Shown: piece by piece, positions 20,922 through 30,690 of the stretch
Position numbering within the stretch: position 1 is the stretch's first letter
How the letters are laid out: each line of letters begins with the position of its first letter
Source of the DNA: Aegicerativicinus sediminis
Lineage (GTDB): Bacteria; Bacteroidota; Bacteroidia; Flavobacteriales; Flavobacteriaceae
DNA length: 64,000 nucleotides
Assembly (NCBI RefSeq): GCF_015476115.1
Contig: NZ_CP064295.1
Span: forward strand, 1,916,001-1,980,000
Direction: 5' to 3'
The notes under the pieces: model-generated
Databases searched by the model: none
Told to the model about the DNA's origin: nothing
What the model saw: only the letters and a program-made list of their open reading frames with translations
Position numbers and translations under genes: made by a program

Positions 20922-23680
20922 TTAAAGATTGTTGATGGTTAAAGAAAGGTAGTACATGGATCCAATAAAACCAGTTCCAAAGGCAGTATAATAGTCATCA
21001 CCTAAAAGATTGGAAGCCCCCAATTTTATTTGAGATTTTAATTTGGGTATGGTATAGTTAACTTGCGCATCAACAACATGATAGGCGGGTATTTGCCCAT
21101 CCCCAAACGAGGCTTGCCAAAAATAAGTGTCACTCCACCTCCAGGCTACATTAAAACCTAAATTCTTAGCAACGGAGGTATTCCCAAATGTGGCCTTAAC
21201 TTTATGCTTTGGGGTATTGAAATTGGTTCTAAAGTCTGGATATTTATCCTGATCAAAATCTTGCTCGGTATAGGTATAGTTTGCACCTAAGTCAAAATCT
21301 CCAAAAACCTTTGTTGATAGTCCAATAGAACCCCCTAAAGAACTTACTTCTGTTTTTGAATTTGTATATGTTTGAAAGAGCTCATAATCATCATTTGCAA
21401 GTGCCACCAATGAAAGACTGTTATCTCCAACTTCTCCATAATAAGGAGTGATTACAAATTCATTGGCCATGAAATCCTCATACCTATTGTAATATAGGTT
21501 TAAGTCAACAACTGTTCTTTCAAACTTTCCTCTATACCCGACTTCGTAGGCAGTAATTTTCTCAGGCTGAACCAATTCAGGATTGCCAATTTCTAATAGC
21601 CCAGGATTTGGAGATCCATTGGCCGCTGATTCCGCAAAGGCATTGACCGATGTTCCGGAATACGAATTTTCATAGGCATCCCTTCCTGTTACCGTAACGG
21701 TATTGCTGCCAACGATATTAGCTCCAGTAGGACTAAGTTCTCTCACTTTTGTATATCGGTCCAAATTATCCTCTGCAGCACCTGCAAGAAGATAAAATCC
21801 CGTATCTAAACCTATATATAAATCTTGGGTAGTCGGGTTTCTAAAACCAGTTTGAACAGAAGCCCGTATGTTATGGTTTTCATTGAATGTTAGACCTGCA
21901 GATAATCTTGGTGAAACAAACCCATCGAACAGTTCAGATTTGTCATATCTCATTGAACCGGTTAACTTCAAATCTACTGACTCACTCAACTCCAATGTCT
22001 TTTGTAGTTGGGTATAAAGTCCAAATTCAGAGTAAAGTATGGGAGAATCCGCATCTGTATAAATAGTACCAAAAGAATTCAATTCATATTTTCTATAAGA
22101 ACCACCAACTTGAATTTCTATAGGGTCCCACAAATGACCAAAATTATAGTTGGCATCTACGTGAGTAAACTTTGAATTATCTTGGAACCTTGATCCAGTT
22201 GTAAGATCTGGGTCTTTAATTATCCTATTGAATGCTTCATTAAATTCTGAGGATCCTGGCTCAAAACGTCCGCTTTCGGCCTGAGCTCGGGCTGCTGCAT
22301 GTGCCTGATCTTCAGTCGCCCCATTAAGTGATGCGCCAACATATGTTCCAATGTATTCTTGAAACCATTGAGTGTTAGATTTCCATGCTTGGTTAATATT
22401 AAATGCAGTGAAGATCATGTCATAAGAATCGCCTGCTCTATCCTCTGTAATATAACCCCTCACGAAAAAGTTGTCATTTCGAACCTCAAGTTTGTGCTGT
22501 TGCATGTCAAATCCATCGATATAATATCGGTTACTACCTTGGTAAATGGTATTACCGGTCCCATACTTTCCTTGATATGAAATTTCAAAATCAGTGCCCC
22601 AAGGTCGATAAAACAATCCTAAATCAGCTTTAAAGCTCTTGGCATTATAATCAGTTAAGTCGCGTTCTGAATATCCGGTTCTACTAACAACAACATCAGG
22701 AACGATTCCTAATCCGGATAACGTACGAATATTTTGAGCAATCTCGTCTCCGTAGACATTAACACCGTTATAATCTGTAGCGGCTCTGGTTTTATTAGGA
22801 TCGAATCTATCATTTTGGTTGTCTGCCATCCAATCCGTTCCGGTTAGATAGCCTACATTGAATTTGGCAGCAAATTTATCGCTAAATTTATGTGCGACTC
22901 TAACGCCAACATCGGTGTAGCTATTTGTACCTGCGACATCTTGGGAAGTAATTCCTTGCTTTATGTAACCGCTTATACCAGGAAACTCAAAAGGATTTTT
23001 ACTTCGCATAAAAAGAATTCCGTTAAATGCATTGGCGCCATAAAGTGCTGATGCAGCACCTGGAAGAATTTCAACACTATGAACATCGGTTTCAATCATA
23101 CCAAGTAAATTTCCTAAAGGGAAATTCAAGGCTGGTGCACTATTGTCCATTCCATCTACCAACTGCATAAAGCGGTTGTTGGCAAATGTTGCGAAACCTC
23201 TTGTATTTATTGCTTTAAAGGTTAAACTATTCGTATTTATATCTACCCCTTTTAAATTTTCCAAGGCATCGTAAAATTCCGCAGATGCAGAGTTTTTTAT
23301 GTCTTTCGCCCCAAACCGTTCAACCGTAACGGGAGATTCGAATATACGCTCAGGTGTTCTGGAGGCGGCAATGACTACTTCATCAAGTTCTGTTCCTTCG
23401 TTTAATTGAAAGTCTAAGGTTTGATTGGTTGAGGTGACATCACTTGTAATGGTAGTGAAACCTACAAAGCTGATTTCTATCGAAAAAGGGGGGCTAAGTC
23501 TACCGTTAATGTATAATTTCCGTCAAAATCGGAGATAGTTCCAAGACTGGTGCCAACCACTTTTATATTTGCGCCTGGAAGAGGCATTCCTGTATCATCG
23601 GTTATCTTACCTGACACGGTTGTTTGTCCATAGGAAATTACACAGCCTAAGAAGACAAGAATTTTCAAAATTGTTTTCAT
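20922..23680 (-). pseudogene. TonB-dependent outer-membrane receptor interrupted by a one-base frameshift
   Basis: The first 66 codons (from ATG 23680) encode a signal peptide ending SYGQ and the start of a carboxypeptidase-regulatory-like domain (TTVSGKITDDTGMPLPGANI, DFDGNYTL). Translation then runs into APLFR-stop at 23477. One base more in the C6/T5 run (G6 at 23488-23493, A5 at 23483-23487 on the plus strand) would continue as PPFSIEISFVGF, the normal next strand, and keep the frame open to 20922 (919 residues). The rest has the plug (ERFGAKDIKNSASAEFYDAL, RGFATFANNRFMQLVDGMDN), the barrel and a terminal LSLTINNL. A sequencing or assembly error, a true inactivation and slippage-based switching all fit. 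A SGNH lipoprotein gene follows. Confidence 0.85.
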
Positions 23681-24014
23681 ACCGAATTAGTGAGTTATCT
23701 AGTTGTGTTAAAAGCTGAAAAACGGGTTACAATATAAAAATAATTACCAATTAACTATGCATGCATAATAAAATAATCGCAAAATTTGCATGTTTAAAAT
23801 GGTGAATTTTCAGAAAACCGTCTTTCAATTTCAAATTACTTAAAAATTTATTAATTATTCATGTTTTTTTATCATCAAATCGAATCTAAATGAAATTGAA
23901 ATAAAGACTGTCCTAAAATATCTTTTTAGGATAATCTTGGAAACCTTTTTTATAAATCAATTATTGAATAAAAAGGTTAAAAAGGCTTATTTAGAAATGT
24001 GTATAAAAAAAGGA
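23681..24014. other. AT-rich intergenic region between glmS and the TonB receptor gene
   Basis: 334 bases without a gene. It holds the palindrome TATGCATGCATA (23756-23767), a hairpin with eight-base arms TCCTAAAA/TTTTAGGA (23911-23931), and a weaker AT-rich inverted repeat (23942-23978). Either hairpin could end the glmS transcript on the minus strand, but neither is followed by a clear T run. No exact TAnnTTTG box is seen on the minus strand near 23680. Confidence 0.6.
23756..23767. promoter_or_regulatory. 12-bp palindrome upstream of the TonB receptor gene
   Basis: TATGCATGCATA is a perfect inverted repeat 76 bases upstream of the receptor ATG. A near-identical site (TATGCAGGCATA) lies 79 bases upstream of the TonB receptor at 53614, inside a shared 15-base context ACTATGCAnGCATAAT. 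A regulator-binding site is inferred. Confidence 0.4.
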
Positions 24015-25862
24015 TTACTCAACAGTTACCGATTTAGCCAAATTTCTAGGCTGGTCTACATTTTTGCCTAACATTACAGCTATATGGTAAGAGAGTAGTT
24101 GTAATGGGATTGTAGTTAAAAGAGGCGACAGAGATTCAACTGTTTCGGGAACTTCAATAACATGGTCAGCCAGATCCCTAACATTTTCGTCACCCTCTGT
24201 AACAATGCCAATGATTTTTCCGGATCTAGATTTAATCTCTTGGATGTTACTTAATATTTTTTCGTAATGACCTTTTTTGGTGGCAATTACCACAATTGGC
24301 ATGTTTTCGTCAATAAGAGCAATGGGTCCATGTTTCATTTCTGCCGCGGGGTAACCTTCAGCATGTATATATGAAATTTCTTTTAATTTCAATGCGCCTT
24401 CTAAAGCAACTGGGAAATTGTATCCTCTACCCAAATACAAAAAGTTTCTTGCATTCATATAAGTTTCAGCAATCATCTGTATGTGTACGTCAGATTTTAA
24501 TGCTTGCTCGACCTTTTGAGGGATTAGCTCTAATTCTTGTAAATGATAATGGTAATCTGATTGGGACAATGAACCCTTTAACTTCGCAAGCTTTAGGGCG
24601 ATAAGGGTAAGTACGGTTATTTGAGTCGTAAAGGCTTTAGTTGAAGCTACACCAATTTCAGGTCCAGCATGGGTATATGCGCCAGCATCAGTTTCTCTCG
24701 CAATTGTTGATCCCACCACATTACAAACTCCAAAAACAAAAGCGCCTTTAGACTTTGCTAATTTAATGGCCGCCAAAGTATCAGCAGTTTCGCCAGATTG
24801 TGAAATTGCTATTACAACATCTTTTTCGGTGATAATGGGGTTGCGGTATCGGAATTCTGATGCATATTCTACTTCAACCGGGATTCTTGCTAAATCTTCA
24901 AAGATGTACTCTGCAACCAAACCTGCATGCCAAGAGGTCCCGCAGGCAACAATTAAAATACGCTGTGCGTTCATAAACTTTTCAAGGTTGTCATCAACGC
25001 CAGACATTTTAATAATTCCTTTATTTGCCAAAAGTCTACCCCTATAAGTATCTTTTATAGCATGAGGCTGTTCATAAATTTCTTTAAGCATGAAATGGTC
25101 GTAGCCACCCTTCTCAATCTGCTCTAAATTGAGTTTTAACCTTTGAATATAAGGGTCAACCAATTGATCATCCTTAATCTTCCTTATTTTTACATCTCTG
25201 CCAAGTCTAATAACGGCCATTTCTTCATCCTTAAGGTAAATGGCAGTTTTGGTATATTCCAAAAAAGGAGAGGCGTCACTCGCAATAAAGAACTCATCAT
25301 TGCCTAAACCAATTGCAAGAGGACTGCCCAATTTCGCTACTACGATTTCATTTGGTTTGCGCTTGTCAAAAACGGCAATGGCATAGGCGCCAACAACCTC
25401 ATTAAGTGCAATTTGAACCGCCTTTCCCAGTTTAGTGTCCTCATGATTCATTACTTCCTCAATAAGGTTTACCAAAACTTCGGTATCAGTATCAGACTTA
25501 AAAGTATATCCGCGCTTAATAAGCTCCTGTTTTATGGTTTCATAATTTTCAATGATACCATTATGGATTATTACAAGATTTCCAGAGTTGGAATAATGAG
25601 GATGCGAATTTACATCATTAGGCACTCCATGTGTCGCCCATCGGGTATGTCCGATACCCAAACTTCCATTGGTAGAGATACCTGCAGAAAATTTAGTTTC
25701 AAGATCTGCTACTTTACCTTTGGTCTTACATAATTGAATATCATTACCATCGTATAGAGCAATGCCGGCACTATCGTAACCGCGATATTCGAGTCTTTTT
25801 AATCCATTTAGGATTATTGGATAAGCCTCTCTATTACCAATATAGCCAACAATGCCGCACAT
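24015..25862 (-). CDS. glmS: Glutamine-fructose-6-phosphate aminotransferase (isomerising)
   Basis: Makes glucosamine 6-phosphate from fructose 6-phosphate and glutamine, the entry step to UDP-GlcNAc for peptidoglycan and LPS. The 615-residue protein begins MCGIVGYIGNREA, so Cys2 becomes the N-terminal nucleophile of the glutaminase domain, followed by LEYRGYDSAG and GHTRWATHG. Two SIS sugar-isomerase domains follow (ACGTSWHAGL, ISQSGETADT; LGRGYNFPVALEGALKLKE), and the C-terminal tail DQPRNLAKSVTVE is typical. It is the last gene of a minus-strand trio, three bases after the DUF4270 gene. Confidence 0.97.
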   Translation of the reverse strand: MCGIVGYIGNREAYPIILNGLKRLEYRGYDSAGIALYDGNDIQLCKTKGKVADLETKFSAGISTNGSLGIGHTRWATHGVPNDVNSHPHYSNSGNLVIIHNGIIENYETIKQELIKRGYTFKSDTDTEVLVNLIEEVMNHEDTKLGKAVQIALNEVVGAYAIAVFDKRKPNEIVVAKLGSPLAIGLGNDEFFIASDASPFLEYTKTAIYLKDEEMAVIRLGRDVKIRKIKDDQLVDPYIQRLKLNLEQIEKGGYDHFMLKEIYEQPHAIKDTYRGRLLANKGIIKMSGVDDNLEKFMNAQRILIVACGTSWHAGLVAEYIFEDLARIPVEVEYASEFRYRNPIITEKDVVIAISQSGETADTLAAIKLAKSKGAFVFGVCNVVGSTIARETDAGAYTHAGPEIGVASTKAFTTQITVLTLIALKLAKLKGSLSQSDYHYHLQELELIPQKVEQALKSDVHIQMIAETYMNARNFLYLGRGYNFPVALEGALKLKEISYIHAEGYPAAEMKHGPIALIDENMPIVVIATKKGHYEKILSNIQEIKSRSGKIIGIVTEGDENVRDLADHVIEVPETVESLSPLLTTIPLQLLSYHIAVMLGKNVDQPRNLAKSVTVE

Positions 25863-25865
25863 AGA

Positions 25866-27512
25866 TTAATAATTTACTTCAGGGTCTGTATAATATATTT
25901 CAAGCTCCAATTTTTTTACACCATTAGATTCAGTGCTTCCATGCAAAACAACATTTTTAGGTGTAAGAATAGAGCTAATAGCAAGACCGCCATTTGATGG
26001 GTCATTTAATACATCTGCCGGGGCTCTACCACTAGTGTTTTGAGAATCAAAAATATCGTCTATCCTTAAATTACTTGAAACTGTAAGGCCAAGTTTAATA
26101 TTTTCCCCATTGCCGAGCAATAAATTCCTTACATGATCTGTAATTCTCACTTTATATTTTATACCCTTACCGTCTAATTCTTCTCCTTCCCTTTGTAGTG
26201 GCCCTAAATGAATTGACCTATAGGTAAGAGGGCTGGTGCCTCCAGAATAATCAGTTGAAAAATCAATTAAAGGTACGTTGTTTTCAAGATCGTAAAGGTA
26301 GATACGATCTGAAATATAAGTTTGGTCTACATCCTCATCTACATAAAAAACCAAATTAGCTTCATTTATTATTTTTTTGGCTCTAACAAATTCACCATCA
26401 GCATCTACTTCAGAGAATTCTCTTCTGTAAGATTCAAATTCGTTTAATTCCGGTATGTCATCTTCATTTTCTCCCCCAAATAATTCAATCACCGCCATAG
26501 AACCTTGTCCACCTTTTAGGTATAAGCGATCATCACCATTAATTTCATCTGAAGGAATTGGTGTTTCAATCGGACTTAATACATTAAATCTGGTGCCTGT
26601 GAAATTTAAATCAAAGCTTGCTGAAATTCTCTCAGCTCCATCTTCAGCAGGGTCTCTTTTGTAATAAATTGTTATACCCGTACCGGAACTTGCAAGATTT
26701 AAACTGATTAAAGTTCCTTCATTATTAATAGATTCAGCCTTAAAATAAAGTCCTCTAAAATAATTTCTAAAATTACTGGCATTTGAAAGGACCGGATCTC
26801 CTTGCTTGTCAATGATTTTGTTTTTCCAAAAACCTGTTTCTAGATGAACCCTCATTGCAGGATTTAATCTATCCACTACGGCCCCAACAGTATCCCTAAA
26901 TCTAATTTCAGTTTCTTGTGGTTTAAAGCCAATAGTATCATAAATTTCTGCAGACTGCAGTAATTCGACTGGGATTTGAGAATAACCATCAGAAGCATTA
27001 GAATAATACTTCTGGGGAGTATCTATATTTTCACCATTTGGATCAATATTCCTTAGAAAATATGCGTTTTCATAAATGGAGATTTTAATGGGTTCAGATC
27101 CATAAACCGAATCTAAACGAAACAGAGATCCATCCTCCTCGGTGCCAATTATAGTGCTAAAATATGGCAGGGTTAGGATGACAGAATCAATTTCTACATT
27201 TTCGCCAAATATTGGATTGTAGCTTGCGGGAGTAATTTGAGTAACAAACCCAGCTTCTGAAGACCCAAAAACAGGATCCACAAAATAGCCCAATAAATTA
27301 TATGGTAAGGTGTTAGTTTGAACAGGTTTATTATCAAAACTTCGGTTGTAGGCTTTGACGTTTAAAACATCCTTGTCAGTATCAAAGTTGAATGTATCTT
27401 CATTTATCAAGTCTGAATCTATCGTTGCAAAATCTTTGTCACAGGATACAAAGATGCTTATTGCCATTATGCCCATACTTAGGAATGAAATGGCTTTTTG
27501 GAGTCTTCTCAT
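25866..27512 (-). CDS. DUF4270 family lipoprotein
   Basis: A 548-residue predicted lipoprotein with signal peptide ending FVS-C (Cys24) and the DUF4270 pattern: GYFVDPVFGSSEAGFVTQI early on, alternating beta segments such as VDSVILTLPYF, and a C-terminal beta-rich end (KLELEIYYTDPEVNY). The family is common in Bacteroidota and its function is not known; an outer-membrane or surface location is inferred from the lipobox. It lies between a half-size glycogen-synthase-like gene (10-base gap) and glmS (3-base gap), an arrangement suggesting a link to envelope sugar metabolism. Confidence 0.85.
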   Translation of the reverse strand: MRRLQKAISFLSMGIMAISIFVSCDKDFATIDSDLINEDTFNFDTDKDVLNVKAYNRSFDNKPVQTNTLPYNLLGYFVDPVFGSSEAGFVTQITPASYNPIFGENVEIDSVILTLPYFSTIIGTEEDGSLFRLDSVYGSEPIKISIYENAYFLRNIDPNGENIDTPQKYYSNASDGYSQIPVELLQSAEIYDTIGFKPQETEIRFRDTVGAVVDRLNPAMRVHLETGFWKNKIIDKQGDPVLSNASNFRNYFRGLYFKAESINNEGTLISLNLASSGTGITIYYKRDPAEDGAERISASFDLNFTGTRFNVLSPIETPIPSDEINGDDRLYLKGGQGSMAVIELFGGENEDDIPELNEFESYRREFSEVDADGEFVRAKKIINEANLVFYVDEDVDQTYISDRIYLYDLENNVPLIDFSTDYSGGTSPLTYRSIHLGPLQREGEELDGKGIKYKVRITDHVRNLLLGNGENIKLGLTVSSNLRIDDIFDSQNTSGRAPADVLNDPSNGGLAISSILTPKNVVLHGSTESNGVKKLELEIYYTDPEVNY

Positions 27513-27522
27513 TAAATCTTTT

Positions 27523-28332
27523 CTAGTTAAGTACCTCAGATTGGTAGAATTCGGTATAAGGTTCTGGAAATTCTTCTGGAGAAAAATAATCTAAAACCGG
27601 TTGACTTATGGTGCCAAGGTAAGATTCTAATTCTTCAGGTAGTTCCGATGACCCCTTAATAACGGCATCTGAATTGTTGATAGCCACCTTCATTAAGTTT
27701 ACATAATTTGGTTCTTCCAAGGGCTTTACCAAATCTTCCTCAACACCATCAAAGAGTACCTTTTTAATCATATTTTTATCTAACGTACCTTCGAAGCCGT
27801 CATTGTATACAGATGTAACAATTTTGCTTTCTGTAAAAAGTGGCTCTGTTTTATAATATTCTTTTAAATAAAGTGGTAGGAGAGAAGCCAACCACCCATT
27901 TACGTGGATAATGTCTGGTGCCCAATTCAGTTTTTTAACAGTCTCGATAACCCCTTTTGCGAAAAATATTGCCCTTTCATCATTGTCGGGGTACAACTTT
28001 CCTTCTTCATCAGTTAGGGTAGCCTTTCTTTTAAAATATTCCTCATTATCAATAAAATAAACCTGAATCCGTTCCTTTGGAATTGAGGCTACTTTAATGA
28101 TTAAGGGCATATCTAGATCGTTAATCACCAAATTGATACCTGATAATCTTATTACTTCATGAAGTTGATGACGTCGTTCGTTAATGTTACCATACCGTGG
28201 CATGAAAATTCGTATTTGTCCCCCTTGTTTATTGACCATTCGGGGTGCCTCAAAAGACATTGACGAAATTTCAGTCTCTGGTAAATATGGCACCACCTCA
28301 GATGACACATACAAAATTCTCTTATCTTTCAT
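27523..28332 (-). CDS. Glycogen/starch synthase-like protein, N-terminal (GT5) domain only
   Basis: About 269 residues resembling only the N-terminal Rossmann half of GT5 synthases: RILYVSSEVVPY at the start, PRMVNKQGGQIRIFMPRYG, PDNDERAIFFAKGVIE, and APDIIHVNGWLASLLPLYLK. The ADP-glucose-binding C-terminal half is absent, and the usual KxGGL loop near the N-terminus reads ETEISSM, so ordinary glycogen synthase activity is unlikely. The ATG at 28332 (MKDKRILY) is preferred over ATG 28371, because a -7 box sits at 28373-28380. It heads the DUF4270-glmS unit and is divergent from panC. A regulatory or sugar-binding role is possible. Confidence 0.8.
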   Translation of the reverse strand: MKDKRILYVSSEVVPYLPETEISSMSFEAPRMVNKQGGQIRIFMPRYGNINERRHQLHEVIRLSGINLVINDLDMPLIIKVASIPKERIQVYFIDNEEYFKRKATLTDEEGKLYPDNDERAIFFAKGVIETVKKLNWAPDIIHVNGWLASLLPLYLKEYYKTEPLFTESKIVTSVYNDGFEGTLDKNMIKKVLFDGVEEDLVKPLEEPNYVNLMKVAINNSDAVIKGSSELPEELESYLGTISQPVLDYFSPEEFPEPYTEFYQSEVLN

Positions 28333-28372
28333 AAAATCTCTCTCGTTTCTTCGGTTGTGAATAAAAAACATG

Positions 28373-28380
28373 CAAAATTA
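28373..28380 (-). promoter_or_regulatory. -7 box for the GT5-like/DUF4270/glmS unit
   Basis: Minus-strand TAATTTTG, an exact TAnnTTTG match, 41 bases upstream of ATG 28332 in the divergent region shared with panC. It also argues against a start at 28371. Confidence 0.55.
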
Positions 28381-28410
28381 CAAAAATTATGCAGATCGCT
28401 CCTATTGTCT

Positions 28411-28418
28411 TAAGTTTG
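28411..28418 (+). promoter_or_regulatory. -7 box for panC
   Basis: Plus-strand TAAGTTTG, an exact TAnnTTTG match, 25 bases upstream of the panC TTG start. Confidence 0.5.
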
Positions 28419-28442
28419 TGGGCTGTTAATTTTTGTTAGAAT

Positions 28443-29291
28443 TTGAAAATCTATACAACAAAAAAGGAGATTGCACCAATTATTGAGGGCCTCAGAAAGA
28501 AGCAATTAACTATTGGGTTAGTGCCTACTATGGGGGCGTTACACCAAGGCCACATTTCATTGGTAAAGACTGCTTTAGAGGAGACGGATCAAGTAATCGC
28601 AAGTATTTTTGTTAATCCTACCCAGTTCAACAACCAGGACGATTTAGATAAATATCCCCGTCCTTTTGAACAAGATATTCAAATGTTGAAGCGTATTTCA
28701 GAGAATATTATTGTTTATGCACCAACACCTGAAGATATTTATGATGGTACCGTAAAATCTGAAAATTATGAATTTGACGGTTTAGAAAATCCTATGGAAG
28801 GAAAGTTCAGAAAGGGACATTTTGACGGGGTTGGGTCTATTGTTAGGCGCCTATTCGAAACATTAAAACCAAGTGTTGCTTATTTTGGAGAGAAAGATTA
28901 TCAGCAACTATTGGTAATAAAAAAATTGGTTGAAAAACTTCGAATACCAGTAGAAATTAAGGGTTGTCCGATTTTGAGAGAATCCGATGGTTTAGCCATG
29001 AGTTCGAGAAACGGGAGGCTTTCAAAAATCGATCGAGATGCGGCTCCCTTTATCTTCAAAACCCTAAATACTGCCAAAAAAATGTTTGGCATAAAAAGTG
29101 CGACAAAGGTGATGGAGTGGGTAACCAAGCAATTTGCGGCACATCCATTGTTGAAATTGGAGTATTTCCAAATTGCAGATTCGGCTACCTTAGAACCAAT
29201 TAATCGAAAATCAAAAACCAAAACGTATAGGGCATTTATTGCTGTCTATGCAGGCGATGTTAGGTTAATAGATAATATCGCCCTCAATTAA
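28443..29291 (+). CDS. panC: Pantothenate synthetase
   Basis: Condenses pantoate and beta-alanine with ATP to pantothenate. The 282-residue protein has the HIGH-type loop PTMGALHQGHISLV, the FVNPTQFN motif, the VAYFGEKDYQQL segment and the KMSKS-like DGLAMSSRNGRLS. The start is TTG at 28443, because an in-frame TAG is at 28437-28439 and no ATG precedes the conserved N-terminus. panD follows 12 bases after the stop, so both beta-alanine supply and use are encoded together. Confidence 0.96.
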   Translation: MKIYTTKKEIAPIIEGLRKKQLTIGLVPTMGALHQGHISLVKTALEETDQVIASIFVNPTQFNNQDDLDKYPRPFEQDIQMLKRISENIIVYAPTPEDIYDGTVKSENYEFDGLENPMEGKFRKGHFDGVGSIVRRLFETLKPSVAYFGEKDYQQLLVIKKLVEKLRIPVEIKGCPILRESDGLAMSSRNGRLSKIDRDAAPFIFKTLNTAKKMFGIKSATKVMEWVTKQFAAHPLLKLEYFQIADSATLEPINRKSKTKTYRAFIAVYAGDVRLIDNIALN

Positions 29292-29303
29292 CTAGGAGAA
29301 TTG

Positions 29304-29654
29304 ATGCAAATTCAAGTCGTAAAATCGAAAATACATAGAGTTAAGGTCACAGGGGCCGACCTCAATTATATTGGTAGCATAACCATAGATGAAGATCTCA
29401 TGGATGCAGCTAATATTATACAAGGAGAAAAGGTGCAAGTTGTGAATAATAATAACGGGGAAAGATTAGAAACTTATGTTATCCCAGGTAAAAGAAATAG
29501 TGGTGAGATTACACTCAATGGTGCAGCTGCCCGAAAGGTGGCAGTTGGGGATGTACTCATTTTAATCACTTATGCCTGGATGGATATTGAAGAGGCAAAG
29601 TCGTTCAAACCTTCTTTGGTTTTCCCTAATGAAGAAACAAATCTTTTAAATTGA
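29304..29654 (+). CDS. panD: Aspartate 1-decarboxylase
   Basis: Pyruvoyl enzyme that makes beta-alanine from aspartate for PanC. The 116-residue proenzyme begins [20 protein letters not shown] and has the self-cleavage site in YIGS, where Ser becomes the pyruvoyl group, followed by [13 protein letters not shown] and the [12 protein letters not shown] core. ATG 29304 is chosen over TTG 29301 because it matches the family N-terminus and sits nine bases behind an AGGAG ribosome site. Confidence 0.96.
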   Translation: MQIQVVKSKIHRVKVTGADLNYIGSITIDEDLMDAANIIQGEKVQVVNNNNGERLETYVIPGKRNSGEITLNGAAARKVAVGDVLILITYAWMDIEEAKSFKPSLVFPNEETNLLN

Positions 29655-29658
29655 TATT

Positions 29659-30624
29659 TTGAAAAATAAAACCAAGGGCACTCTTAAAATTGTGGTTCCT
29701 GTAATACTAGCCATTGCCTTTGGTATTTTCACATTTAAAAAATTGCCTGTAGATGAGATGGTGCCTTATTTTAAGTCCGCCAATTATTTATGGATAGGTG
29801 TTGGAACTTTTTTAGGGCTTCTCAGTCACCTATCACGGGCATATAGATGGCAGTATCTCCTAGAACCATTGGGATATAAGATTAAACTTCCAAATAGTAT
29901 AATGGCTGTATTCATAGCCTATTTGGCAAATTATGGAATTCCGAGATCTGGTGAAATACTTAGGGCTACGGTAGCAACCAATTATGAAAATATACCGTTT
30001 GAAAAAGGATTCGGCACTATTATCGCTGAGCGTGTGGCCGATGTTGTTGTAATGTTTGCCATTATTGGAATAACCTTGCTGATGCAATTTCAATTCATTT
30101 ATAATTTATTAATAAATGCAATCGGCGGAGGAAAGTTAATTGTTTTTGGGGTCGTTGGCTTTGTCCTTGCTATGATTTTGTATTTTATATTGAGGAAATC
30201 CCAATCATCTTTTATTATTAAAGTTAGAACCTTTGTTAAAGGTTTGGTTGAGGGAATTACCAGCATTCTCAAATTAAGACGGAAGTGGCAATTTATTTTT
30301 CATACCCTCTTTATTTGGGGAATGTATCTTTCAATGTTTTATGTAACGACTTTTGCAATTCCTGAATTGGAGTGGTTGCCAATTGGTGCAATTTTGGTTG
30401 CATTTATTTCAGCAAGTTTTACAATTGCCGCTACAAATGGAGGTATTTTTGTTTATCCCCTGGCCGTAATGGCCGCATTTTCCCTATTTAATCTTCCGGA
30501 AGATCCTAGTTATGCCTTTGGATGGGTTATGTGGACAAGCCAAACTATACTTATAATAATTTTAGGAAGTTTATCGTTTCTACTTTTGCCGCTATATAAT
30601 AAAAATAAATTGGCAATAGGTTGA
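29659..30624 (+). CDS. Flippase-like membrane protein (lysylphosphatidylglycerol synthase TM region, UPF0104)
   Basis: A 321-residue inner-membrane protein with about eight hydrophobic helices and the conserved family signatures SHLSRAYRWQYLLEPLGY, NYGIPRSGEILRA and FEKGFGTIIAERVADV. It has only the membrane flippase-like part; the soluble aminoacyl-transferase domain of true MprF/LPG synthases is absent. A role in moving a lipid or lipid-linked molecule is inferred from the family. The start is TTG at 29659; an in-frame stop lies at 29647-29649. It follows panD by four bases, a linkage that recurs in related genomes as far as I recall. Confidence 0.85.
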   Translation: MKNKTKGTLKIVVPVILAIAFGIFTFKKLPVDEMVPYFKSANYLWIGVGTFLGLLSHLSRAYRWQYLLEPLGYKIKLPNSIMAVFIAYLANYGIPRSGEILRATVATNYENIPFEKGFGTIIAERVADVVVMFAIIGITLLMQFQFIYNLLINAIGGGKLIVFGVVGFVLAMILYFILRKSQSSFIIKVRTFVKGLVEGITSILKLRRKWQFIFHTLFIWGMYLSMFYVTTFAIPELEWLPIGAILVAFISASFTIAATNGGIFVYPLAVMAAFSLFNLPEDPSYAFGWVMWTSQTILIIILGSLSFLLLPLYNKNKLAIG

Positions 30625-30690
30625 TTATCAATCATACACGAGTGGAAATTTTAATGTAATTTTATCCAACAAATCAAACCCAAAGAGAAC

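Noticed and set aside
23477-23680. A separate 67-residue exported protein.
   Set aside because: It is the start of the TonB receptor cut by a one-base shift in a homopolymer; the downstream frame continues the same domain.
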